Origin: Planctomycetaceae bacterium
GTDB taxonomy: Bacteria > Planctomycetota > Planctomycetia > Pirellulales > Thermoguttaceae
Direction: 5' to 3'
Length of the DNA stretch: 8,667 bases
Assembly: GCA_031276415.1 (NCBI GenBank)
Contig: JAISNF010000114.1
Coordinates: 1-8,667, forward strand
In this document: positions 1 through 5,786 of the stretch, piece by piece
How the letters are laid out: each line of letters starts with the position of its first letter
Position numbering within the stretch: the stretch's first letter is position 1
Notes under the pieces: model-generated
The model's database searches: none
Seen by the model: only the letters and a program-made list of their open reading frames with translations
What the model was told of the DNA's origin: nothing
Program-made: the position numbers and the translations under genes

Positions 1-75
1 TTAAAAAAGTTGGTATTTTTTTTATTTGTAACTATTCAGTGGAATTTGCGAAAACGTATTGTCATTGTTTCGACA

Positions 76-280
76 AACCTCATTTTCACCTAATTTTTCT
101 TTACAAAACGATTCACCAAAAAAACCTCAGTAGCAAAAAATCATAAAAAATCCGACCTCATTACCTCATTAAAAAATGAACGAATAATGAGGTAATGAGG
201 TTTGTATTTGGTGGCATTCATTGCTACTGAGGTTTTTTGGTAAATCGTTTTGTTAGGAAAAATTAGGTTGAAATGAGGTT
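76..280. repeat. Large imperfect inverted repeat (95-base arms, 15-base loop)
   Basis: The arm at 76-170 is matched by the reverse complement of 186-280, around a loop at 171-185. The innermost 16 bases (155-170 against 186-201) pair perfectly. A second block of about 20 pairs, containing CCTCAGTAGCAA, is broken by one extra A. The most diverged part is about 135-154 against 202-221. Each arm carries ACCTCA four times (77, 124, 155 and 163), mirrored by TGAGGT at 188, 196, 228 and 274. Weaker complementarity continues outward to about 61 and 295 (TTTCGA against TCGAAG). No ORF of note lies inside and I see no clear target-site duplication. The rest of 1-422 is AT-rich and shows no gene. It could be a fold-back MITE, a structured RNA or a recombination-generated palindrome. 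Confidence 0.85.
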
Positions 281-422
281 ATCGAAGATGAACACAAAAC
301 CATTGAGGCAATTCTATGGAATAGTTATAAATTCAGTCGTGAACGGTTACAATAATCTGTGCTTAAATAAAAAGCCTGTTATTAGAAGTTACCTTATTTC
401 AATTATTTCAAATATTGGAAAT

Positions 423-1397
423 TTATGATTGGGTTTCCTGTGCTGTTATTTGAGGGGCAAACAGGAAAATAAATTCTTCTGCTCTACGTGTTCCAAGCAT
501 GATTTCGTCCAACGAAGGTTGAAATCGTGCAAACTTGACCATGTCCGCCGACTCCAGAAAAAGCCGGAGCCGATCACGTAATTCCGGCGGCAATGCGGAT
601 CGGTGTTCCCACTGTTGTGTAATTTCACGCAAAAATTCTTCGGTTGTCAATTCAGGAGCGCGAAGATTTGTTTCTTGCTCAATATACCAGCGGACAATAC
701 CGGTTAATTCAATGAAAAAGTTTTTAACATCGGTCTCGTGTAACCGGCTTTCGATTAGTAAGGCAAGACGTTGTAACGCAATTTCTTGGGGAGTCAAACC
801 GGATTCTAAGGAAACAGTTGCCGGTTTGCGGAAAAGACGAAATAAAAAGAACAACAATATTAACGCAATAAAAATAACAATAAGAATAATCCAAAAAAGA
901 TTTATTGAACGAAATTCAAAAATATCCGGTGTGGCGGAGATATTATCAAGAGAGGCGGATTCTGGAGTTACGGCGGATTTGATTTCCAATTGTGTTGTCG
1001 GCAATGTCAATGAATAAGATTTTTCACGAAGTTCTTCACGTTGGTCGTTGTAATGAATTGTTGTTTGCCAGATTGGGGTGATTCCGTTACGTTGAGGAAT
1101 GACTTGTAAAACAAGTTGTTTTGTTTCCCGGTCTGGAGTTATTTTGGAAGTTTGTTCGGTTTTATGAACAATTTCAAGTTCGCCCAATGTCGAACCGAAT
1201 ACCGGCATTGTAACCTGAAGATTGGAATCGGTTTCAATTTCGAGTGTCAATAAAATTGTGTCGGAAAGTTGAGGTTCGGCAGGCGAGACTTTCCAAACCG
1301 CACGAACACGACCATCCGCAGATTCCACTTCTGCGAGTTGGCGATTTTCAGAAACTATCGCGTCAATTAACAAAATAGCAAACAACAACAAATTCAT
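423..1397 (-). CDS. BatD/DUF4381-like membrane-anchored protein
   Basis: This 324-residue protein has a short hydrophobic N-terminus (residues 2-14, a possible signal peptide or anchor). A beta-rich extracytoplasmic region follows (about 30-140), containing the stretch VSPAEPQLSDTILLTLEIE that is typical of BatD-type domains. A strong membrane span lies at about 165-187, followed by a basic RLFRKP stop-transfer. The cytoplasmic helical domain (about 200-315) contains FFIELTGIVRWYIEQ and APELTTEEFL, which resemble the DUF4381/BatD C-terminal domain. Such proteins usually sit in operons with MoxR-type AAA+ ATPases and von Willebrand A (BatA/BatB) proteins, and act in envelope stress or complex assembly. 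Neither partner is next to it here. The start is the only ATG before an in-frame TAA at 1428-1430, and no Shine-Dalgarno sequence is visible. Family placement is fairly firm; the exact role is unknown. Confidence 0.8.
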   Translation of the reverse strand: MNLLLFAILLIDAIVSENRQLAEVESADGRVRAVWKVSPAEPQLSDTILLTLEIETDSNLQVTMPVFGSTLGELEIVHKTEQTSKITPDRETKQLVLQVIPQRNGITPIWQTTIHYNDQREELREKSYSLTLPTTQLEIKSAVTPESASLDNISATPDIFEFRSINLFWIILIVIFIALILLFFLFRLFRKPATVSLESGLTPQEIALQRLALLIESRLHETDVKNFFIELTGIVRWYIEQETNLRAPELTTEEFLREITQQWEHRSALPPELRDRLRLFLESADMVKFARFQPSLDEIMLGTRRAEEFIFLFAPQITAQETQS

Positions 1398-1439
1398 TAT
1401 GATTTCTTGTGAGTTACGAGAAAGATATTACCGCTTTAT

Positions 1440-1486
1440 TTTGTTTCGAGATTTTTCATTTATTGACGAACGAAAATCGAAACAAA
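1440..1486. other. AT-rich hairpin upstream of the BatD-like gene
   Basis: TTTGTTTCGA (1440-1449) pairs with TCGAAACAAA (1477-1486). A few further T:A pairs follow across a 2-base bulge at 1450-1451. It lies about 45 bases upstream of the BatD-like start on the minus strand, so it could be a leader structure or an operator dyad. It has no T-run typical of a terminator. Confidence 0.35.
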
Positions 1487-1522
1487 GTGAAGTATAAAAA
1501 GTGAAGTATAAAGTGAAGTATA
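1484..1522. repeat. Three direct copies of AAAGTGAAGTATA
   Basis: The 13-base unit occurs at 1484-1496, 1498-1510 and 1510-1522, so the spacing is 14 then 12 bases. It lies about 90-125 bases upstream of the minus-strand BatD-like gene and next to a hairpin. It may be a binding-site cluster or simple slippage; the sequence alone does not decide. Confidence 0.6.
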
Positions 1523-1586
1523 ACACGACAACTCCTATTAACAATAACACTCTTTCAATTTATTGTCAAGTTGAAGTGCCTTTTTG

Positions 1587-1628
1587 TAGTTGATAGTTGA
1601 AAGTGGAGAGTTGAGAGTGGAAAGTTCG
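1587..1628. repeat. Degenerate 7-bp tandem repeat
   Basis: Consecutive heptamers read TAGTTGA, TAGTTGA, AAGTGGA, GAGTTGA, GAGTGGA and AAGTTCG. Five copies are clear and the sixth is decayed. It lies in the 323-base spacer 1398-1720, which shows no gene. It looks like a simple-sequence repeat that expanded by slippage. Confidence 0.6.
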
Positions 1629-1667
1629 CAATGCGGAATTATTACTCAAAGGTTTTTAATTCGCTGT

Positions 1668-1686
1668 CGCAACAATTGATGTTGCG
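1668..1686 (-). other. Short hairpin downstream of the transporter gene
   Basis: CGCAAC (1668-1673) and GTTGCG (1681-1686) form a 6-bp GC-containing stem with a 7-base loop, 35 bases past the transporter stop codon on the minus strand. No U-run follows in the minus-strand transcript, so it is not a classical intrinsic terminator. It may be a 3' end-stabilising structure. Confidence 0.35.
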
Positions 1687-1687
1687 G

Positions 1688-1722
1688 TGAATGATTGCTG
1701 AATGATTATTTGGTGAATGGTT
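1688..1722. repeat. Three short direct repeats TGAATG(A/G)TT
   Basis: Copies are at 1688-1696, 1699-1707 and 1714-1722. The last overlaps the stop codon of the minus-strand transporter gene. This is probably local slippage. Confidence 0.45.
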
Positions 1723-2614
1723 ATTTTTTTTCAAACAGGTTCGTACCGACAACACCAATAATAATCAATAACGCAGCAATAAGATGATACAAATAAATCT
1801 TCTCCTCCATAAATAAATGACCGGCAATAATCGCAACAATCATTGAAAAATTCAAAAAGACAACCAACTCCACAGCAGAAAGATGTTTGAGAATTAAACT
1901 CGAAAAAATAGTCGTCAGCATCGATGAAAAAATACCTAAATACAAAATCGCTATCACAAAATTCCGGTTGATAAACGGTTGGAAAATTGTTGCAAGCGTT
2001 CCATCGGCAATATGTGTTGCAACAGAAAATAACGTAAAAAATAAACTGCCGGCAATCATAATCACCAATGTGATTTCCATCGCAGTATATGAACGTATTA
2101 AAACACGGTTGGTAATTGTGTAACCGGCAGACATAAAACATGAAAATAGTATCAATACAATCCCAAAAATATCGGAAATCTCAAAATGAATCCCCTTCAT
2201 CATTGAAATAAGAACCACTCCAGTCACCGAAATCAGAATAAATAGAAATTGTAATAGATTCGTTTTTTCACCAATAAAAAAGGCAGCACAAATCGCAGTA
2301 ATAATAGGAGCAGTTGCAGTCAAAATTCCCGCTTCAGCAGAAGTAGCGTAAAGTAAACCATAAGCCTGAAATGTGAAAAAACCAAGCGGATAAAATAAAA
2401 TCAGTAAAAATAATGGAAACAACCGCCGAACTTCAATATAAAACGGAATCCGCATGACCTTCATATAAATAATACAGAAAATCAATGCAACAATAAACCG
2501 AAAACTAAGCACGTCCAACGGCGAAATATCAGAAACCGCAATCTTGACAAATAAAAATGAAAACCCAATAATCACCGCATTGACAACCGCAAGAAAATAA
2601 GAAAACCAACGCAT
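1721..2614 (-). CDS. DMT superfamily transporter, EamA family
   Basis: This 297-residue, very hydrophobic protein has about ten predicted membrane helices (roughly 5-25, 34-52, 66-86, 93-112, 121-137, 148-168, 180-198, 218-238, 247-266 and 273-292). They are arranged as two tandem EamA repeats (about 8-137 and 150-293), as expected for the family. The first repeat carries the characteristic helix TSAEAGILTATAPIITA followed by an F-I-G-E-K end. The second has the matching helix ending in M-E-E-K. EamA proteins are inner-membrane drug/metabolite exporters or importers, for example of amino acids or nucleotides; the substrate cannot be read from the sequence. It is transcribed divergently from serA, which could fit an amino-acid link, but that is only proximity. 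No strong Shine-Dalgarno sequence is present; GCGAGA lies about 10 bases before the ATG. The reading frame is intact. Confidence 0.9.
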   Translation of the reverse strand: MRWFSYFLAVVNAVIIGFSFLFVKIAVSDISPLDVLSFRFIVALIFCIIYMKVMRIPFYIEVRRLFPLFLLILFYPLGFFTFQAYGLLYATSAEAGILTATAPIITAICAAFFIGEKTNLLQFLFILISVTGVVLISMMKGIHFEISDIFGIVLILFSCFMSAGYTITNRVLIRSYTAMEITLVIMIAGSLFFTLFSVATHIADGTLATIFQPFINRNFVIAILYLGIFSSMLTTIFSSLILKHLSAVELVVFLNFSMIVAIIAGHLFMEEKIYLYHLIAALLIIIGVVGTNLFEKK

Positions 2615-2710
2615 TAGAATATCTCGCTAAAAAATTTGTTGTAGTGGAAAGATAAAACGCCCGCTTCACTGCGTCTTAAACCGGTCTTTTATTTTTAAAG
2701 TTTTTCATCT

Positions 2711-2737
2711 ATAATACTTGACCTCAATTAATTTCAA
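2711..2737 (-). promoter_or_regulatory. Possible promoter for the EamA transporter gene
   Basis: On the minus strand, TTGAAA (2732-2737) is followed after a 15-base spacer by TATTAT (2711-2716). This would start transcription near 2704, giving a leader of about 90 bases. The spacer is shorter than the usual 16-18, and the region is so AT-rich that chance matches are likely. Confidence 0.25.
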
Positions 2738-2754
2738 AATCGCTCATGCCTTAA

Positions 2755-2784
2755 CATTGTACACCACTCATTGTATGACACAAT
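2755..2784. promoter_or_regulatory. Possible operator: CATTGTA direct repeat with ATTGT/ACAAT dyad
   Basis: CATTGTA occurs at 2755-2761 and again 14 bases on at 2769-2775. The second copy forms the dyad ATTGT-N5-ACAAT (2770-2784). It lies between the divergent transporter and serA genes, where a shared regulator would bind. No regulator gene is adjacent, so this is a weak call. Confidence 0.2.
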
Positions 2785-2817
2785 TTTAAAAGATAATAGC
2801 CATTCGCCCCAAAATTA

Positions 2818-2861
2818 AAGATATTATTAAAATATTATTAAGATATTATTAAGATATTACT
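2818..2861. repeat. Four 11-bp tandem repeats of AAGATATTATT
   Basis: Units lie at 2818-2828, 2829-2839, 2840-2850 and 2851-2861. Unit 2 has A for G and unit 4 ends in ACT. The period is close to one helical turn, so the AT-rich tracts face the same side of the helix. That could bend DNA or act as an UP-like element about 95 bases upstream of serA. The rest of the 341-base gap 2615-2955 shows no gene. Confidence 0.75.
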
Positions 2862-2944
2862 GAAAAAATAAAATCACACCGGAATTGTTCCTTAACCTTA
2901 AATTCTTAAATTAAAACTTAAACCCTAAATCAAACCCTGATTAC

Positions 2945-2950
2945 TATAAA
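2945..2950 (+). promoter_or_regulatory. TATAAA -10 candidate for leaderless serA
   Basis: TATAAA ends 5 bases before the serA ATG (2956). A transcript starting the usual 6-8 bases past a -10 would therefore begin at or within a base or two of the start codon. No Shine-Dalgarno sequence precedes the ATG. No good -35 is visible at the expected distance, so the call is tentative. Confidence 0.3.
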
Positions 2951-2955
2951 TTAAC

Positions 2956-4581
2956 ATGTCTAAAATTGTATTGCTCGATCCTATTTCCGATGATGGAAAA
3001 AATTTGTTGCGAAACGCTCCCGGAATCGAATTTGAAGAACGAATCGGTCTCAAAGGTGAAGCGTTAAAACAATGTTTAACCGAATTTGACGGGGCAATTG
3101 CCCGTAGCGGTGTCAAAATTACCGCAGAAGCACTCGAAGGTAATACCCGCCTCAAAGTAATTGCCCGCGCCGGCGTCGGAGTTGACAACATCGACACCAA
3201 AACCGCCACTAAACTCGGAATCATTGTCATGAACACGCCGGGCGGTAATACCGTCTCCACCGCCGAACATACCTTCGCATTAATTCTGGCTTTGTCCCGA
3301 AATATCGCACCGGCTTATCAAACATTGGTGGAAGGACGCTGGGACCGCAAAAATTTTACCGGACACCAACTCGCCGGAAAAACAATCGGAATTGTCGGTA
3401 TGGGACGCATCGGGCAAGTTGTCGCTGGATACGCCAAATCGTTTGATATGAAAGTGATTGCAATGGATCCGTTTTTTACTCCCCAAAGAGCCGGAGAACT
3501 CGGAATCACCTTAGTAAACCATTTTCATGAACTGTTACCGCAAATCGATTTTCTCACCGTTCACACCCCGCTCAATGAACAAACACGCGGACTGTTCGGT
3601 AAAAAAGAACTCCAAATTATTAAACCCGGCGCAAAACTTATTAACTGCGCCCGAGGCGGAATTTATGACCTTGCAGCATTGGTTGAAGGTATGGAATCAG
3701 GAATATTGGGCGGTGTGGCGTTGGATGTTTATGAGGAAGAACCTTGCACAAATCATCCGCTATTCGGTAAACCCAATGTCGTTTGCACGCCGCATCTTGG
3801 CGCAAGTACCGAAGAGGCTCAAACAAATGTTGCTCTCGAAGCAGTCGAACTCCTGATTGATTACTTCACAAACGGAACAATCCGACAGGCTGTCAACTTC
3901 GGAACTCTGGACGTTAAAACATTGTGTTCGCATCGCGGTGCGCTCAATGTTGCTTACCGTCTTGGCATTCTGGCAGCACAACTCGGTCTCGGAACAATTA
4001 AATCCTGTAAAATGCGCTACAAAGGTGAGGTCTCCAAAAAAGATACATCGCTCATTTCTACGTCGTTTGCTGCCGGTTTAATGTCCGCTTCCATGAATGA
4101 AGATGTTAATATTGTCAGTGCATCATCAATGCTCAACGAACGCGGTATCGATTTGATTGAAGAAAAAACTTCCGAAGTCGGTGAATTTTCCTCACTTATT
4201 ACGGCTGAACTTCTTGGTGAACATAATACTATTGCGATTTCGGGAACGTTATTTGGTAATTCCATGCCGCGTTTGGTTATGATGAACAATTACCGGTTGG
4301 AGAGTTTTCTGGACGGACATTTATTGTTTATTGACCATTGTGACAAACCCGGAGTTATTGGAGATATGGGAACTGTTCTTGGAAAATATCACATCAATAT
4401 TAGCAGTATGTCGCTAGGACGTGCCGAACCGAAACCCGGCGGTGATTCGGTCGCTGTTTTGTCGCTGGACAACGAACCGACTCTAGAATCCTTAAAAGAA
4501 ATAAGCGATATTTCAGCAATTCAACGGGTTTACTTTGCGAAATTACCAACCGCTGATAAATTACCCGCATGGATGGGATAA
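2956..4581 (+). CDS. serA: D-3-phosphoglycerate dehydrogenase (long form)
   Basis: This cytoplasmic enzyme oxidises 3-phosphoglycerate to 3-phosphohydroxypyruvate with NAD+, the first step of phosphorylated serine synthesis. The 541 residues match the long, Mycobacterium-type form. A catalytic/NAD domain spans about 3-315. Its Rossmann loop is G148-M-G150-R-I-G153, with D171 at the end of the second strand. The catalytic triad is R233 (in CARGG), E262 (in EEEP) and H280 (in TPHLGAST), at the same numbers as in the mycobacterial enzyme. An intervening allosteric-substrate-binding domain follows (about 320-455). A C-terminal ACT domain (about 456-530) contains HCDKPGVIGDMG and INISSMSLGR and is the usual site of serine feedback. 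All key residues are present and the frame is intact. It diverges from the EamA transporter gene and has no visible Shine-Dalgarno sequence. Other 2-hydroxyacid dehydrogenases lack this ASB-ACT tail, so the call is firm. Confidence 0.97.
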   Translation: MSKIVLLDPISDDGKNLLRNAPGIEFEERIGLKGEALKQCLTEFDGAIARSGVKITAEALEGNTRLKVIARAGVGVDNIDTKTATKLGIIVMNTPGGNTVSTAEHTFALILALSRNIAPAYQTLVEGRWDRKNFTGHQLAGKTIGIVGMGRIGQVVAGYAKSFDMKVIAMDPFFTPQRAGELGITLVNHFHELLPQIDFLTVHTPLNEQTRGLFGKKELQIIKPGAKLINCARGGIYDLAALVEGMESGILGGVALDVYEEEPCTNHPLFGKPNVVCTPHLGASTEEAQTNVALEAVELLIDYFTNGTIRQAVNFGTLDVKTLCSHRGALNVAYRLGILAAQLGLGTIKSCKMRYKGEVSKKDTSLISTSFAAGLMSASMNEDVNIVSASSMLNERGIDLIEEKTSEVGEFSSLITAELLGEHNTIAISGTLFGNSMPRLVMMNNYRLESFLDGHLLFIDHCDKPGVIGDMGTVLGKYHINISSMSLGRAEPKPGGDSVAVLSLDNEPTLESLKEISDISAIQRVYFAKLPTADKLPAWMG

Positions 4582-4595
4582 TAAAAAAACGCTTA

Positions 4596-4628
4596 ATGTC
4601 CAATTACACATTATGTCCAATTACACAT
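4596..4628. repeat. 17-bp tandem duplication after serA
   Basis: ATGTCCAATTACACAT occurs at 4596-4611 and again at 4613-4628, identical over 16 bases with a 17-base period. It starts 14 bases past the serA stop. Perfect identity suggests a recent slippage or duplication event. There is no ORF here. Confidence 0.8.
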
Positions 4629-4659
4629 CAATTTTTCAGCCTCTCGCGGAAAAGTTGTG

Positions 4660-4685
4660 TCAATAGAAAAGATTATTGATTTTTT
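4660..4685 (+). terminator. Weak intrinsic terminator candidate for serA
   Basis: TCAATA (4660-4665) can pair with TATTGA (4674-4679), followed directly by six T residues (4680-4685). The stem is short and AT-rich, so it would be a weak terminator. Its place about 80 bases past the serA stop is plausible. Confidence 0.3.
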
Positions 4686-4741
4686 GTCTGACTTTAATTA
4701 TAATTCACCAACAATTTTTATATTTGTGTTGATTGATTGAC

Positions 4742-4789
4742 CGGTTTTCCATAACGCCATATCCGAGATTGTTTTTTCGGAGAAAACCG
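4742..4789. other. Nested stem-loop between serA and the coiled-coil gene
   Basis: CGGTTTTCC (4742-4750) pairs with GGAGAAAACCG (4779-4789) around a bulge. A competing inner stem forms from TCCGA (4762-4766) and TCGGA (4777-4781). It lies 65 bases before the next start codon. It may be a leader structure of that gene or a processing or termination element; no T-run follows on the plus strand. Confidence 0.4.
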
Positions 4790-4853
4790 CCAACATTAAA
4801 ATTAGTTATTAACGTGGTACTGTTTACATTTTCCCTTTACAAAAATTACTAAC

Positions 4854-5735
4854 ATGCCGGATAATTCTGTCGCTTATTCTAAAGATTTTACTCCTGAACA
4901 AGTCTGGGCAATGTTCATGGAAACGAGTAAAAAAATTCAGGAAACTTCTGATAATATTGAGAAGTTGCAAGCCAAATATGACGCTATTCTTGAACGCGAA
5001 GCCGAAGAACGGCGTAAAGAAGCCGAAGAACGCCGTAAAGAAGCCGAAGAACGCCGTAAAGAAGATGAAAAACGCCGTAAAGAAGATGAAGAACGCCGTA
5101 AGGAAGCCGAAGAACGGCGTAAAGAAGAAGCCGAAGAACGCCGTAAAGAAGATGAAGAACGGCGTAAGGAAGATGAAGAACGGCGTAAGGAAGATGAAGA
5201 GCGGCGTAAAATTATTGATGAATATGCAAGGAGACGTGATGAAGCTGTTGAGCAGACAACTCGTTCCATTGCTGATTTGGGCAAACGTTTTGGTGATTTG
5301 AGTAATCGTTTTGGTGAACTTGCGGAACATTTAGTTGCGCCGGGTATTGCGGATCGGTTTGACGAATTGGGTTATCATTTTAGTATTGTTGCTGCAAAAG
5401 GTGTTCATTTCAAAGAGAATAAACGAGTTATTGCGGAGGCGGATATTCTACTTGAAAATACAAATACTATTGCTATAGTTGAGGTCAAATCCAAACCTAC
5501 TATTAACGATATAGAAAAACATGTGGAACGTATGGAAAAAATACGTCGGCATTTGCAACAGCAACCGGCTCTAAGTTATAAAAATGACAAAGAACTTATT
5601 GGAGCGGTTGCCGGTGCGATTTTTCTTGACGAAGTTAAATCATTTACGATTGCGTCTGGTTTTTATGTTATTACCCAGAGCGGTGATACTGTTAAAATTG
5701 AAATTCCAGAGGGATTTAAGCCACGTATATTTTGA
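4854..5735 (+). CDS. Coiled-coil protein with PD-(D/E)XK nuclease-like domain
   Basis: The protein has 293 residues and three parts. An N-terminal helix (about 10-49) leads into ten near-identical charged heptads of the type (A/D)EERRKE (residues 50-120). One extra Glu at residue 92 shifts the register. A second helical stretch (about 121-160) contains the near-repeat KRFGDLSNRFGEL. The C-terminal domain (about 155-293) shows a PD-(D/E)XK-type pattern: a helix with E155/E158, then D197 in EADILLE, then E210-V-K212 in IVEVKSKP. This suggests a metal-dependent nuclease fold, as in DUF3782-like proteins of unknown function. No signal peptide is present, so it is probably cytoplasmic. It starts at ATG without a Shine-Dalgarno sequence. 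The next gene begins at most 51 bases after its stop, so co-transcription is likely. Nuclease activity and target are inferred, not shown; a structural coiled-coil role is possible. Confidence 0.75.
   Translation: MPDNSVAYSKDFTPEQVWAMFMETSKKIQETSDNIEKLQAKYDAILEREAEERRKEAEERRKEAEERRKEDEKRRKEDEERRKEAEERRKEEAEERRKEDEERRKEDEERRKEDEERRKIIDEYARRRDEAVEQTTRSIADLGKRFGDLSNRFGELAEHLVAPGIADRFDELGYHFSIVAAKGVHFKENKRVIAEADILLENTNTIAIVEVKSKPTINDIEKHVERMEKIRRHLQQQPALSYKNDKELIGAVAGAIFLDEVKSFTIASGFYVITQSGDTVKIEIPEGFKPRIF
5001..5213 (+). repeat. Coding minisatellite, ten 21-bp units
   Basis: Ten 21-base units encode (A/D)EERRKE heptads, with one extra GAA codon between units 6 and 7 (213 bases in all). Units differ mainly at GCC versus GAT in the first codon and at synonymous sites (CGC/CGG, AAA/AAG). 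Such an array should gain or lose whole heptads by slippage or recombination without breaking the frame. Because it contains almost no stop codons in any frame, it creates long spurious ORFs on both strands. Confidence 0.95.
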
Positions 5736-5774
5736 ATATTGGGTAATATTCTTTATTATGTTTTCTTTTTTACT

Positions 5775-5779
5775 GAAGG
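5775..5779 (+). promoter_or_regulatory. Ribosome-binding site GAAGG that decides a TTG start
   Basis: GAAGG lies 7 bases before TTG 5787. This favours that codon over the in-frame TTG at 5739, whose upstream sequence is the end of the previous gene and has no such motif. It is the only clear Shine-Dalgarno-like site at a gene start in this window. Confidence 0.5.
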
Positions 5780-5786
5780 TATTGTT

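Noticed and set aside
245..280. Pentapeptide-repeat domain in the EF-hand protein (residue positions)
   Set aside because: A few A(D/N)(L/V)XX-like pentads can be read in the Asp/Asn-rich linker, but they are too few and irregular for a pentapeptide-repeat fold.
1..422. CRISPR array or transposon ends around the palindrome
   Set aside because: There are no regularly spaced direct repeats with unique spacers, no transposase fragment and no clear target-site duplication.
535..1017. 160-residue open frame on the plus strand within the BatD-like gene
   Set aside because: The product is Arg/Ser/Lys-rich without domain features, while the minus frame has a clear signal, membrane span and family motifs.
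2710..2746. Plus-strand promoter from TATAAT (2710-2715) or TTGACC (2718-2723)
   Set aside because: The -10-like and -35-like boxes are in the wrong order for the plus strand, and no -10 lies 16-18 bases after TTGACC.
4824..5330. Long open frames on both strands across the heptad-repeat region (for example minus 4824-5330 and 4937-5284, plus 4957-5301)
   Set aside because: They arise because the 21-bp repeat lacks stop codons in most frames. Their predicted products are low-complexity Phe-, Ser/Arg- or Lys-rich strings with no recognisable domain.
5739..5786. Extended N-terminus of the cyclase from TTG 5739
   Set aside because: The extra 16 residues precede the receiver domain without a known role, and no ribosome-binding site is seen. 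TTG 5787 has GAAGG at a good distance.
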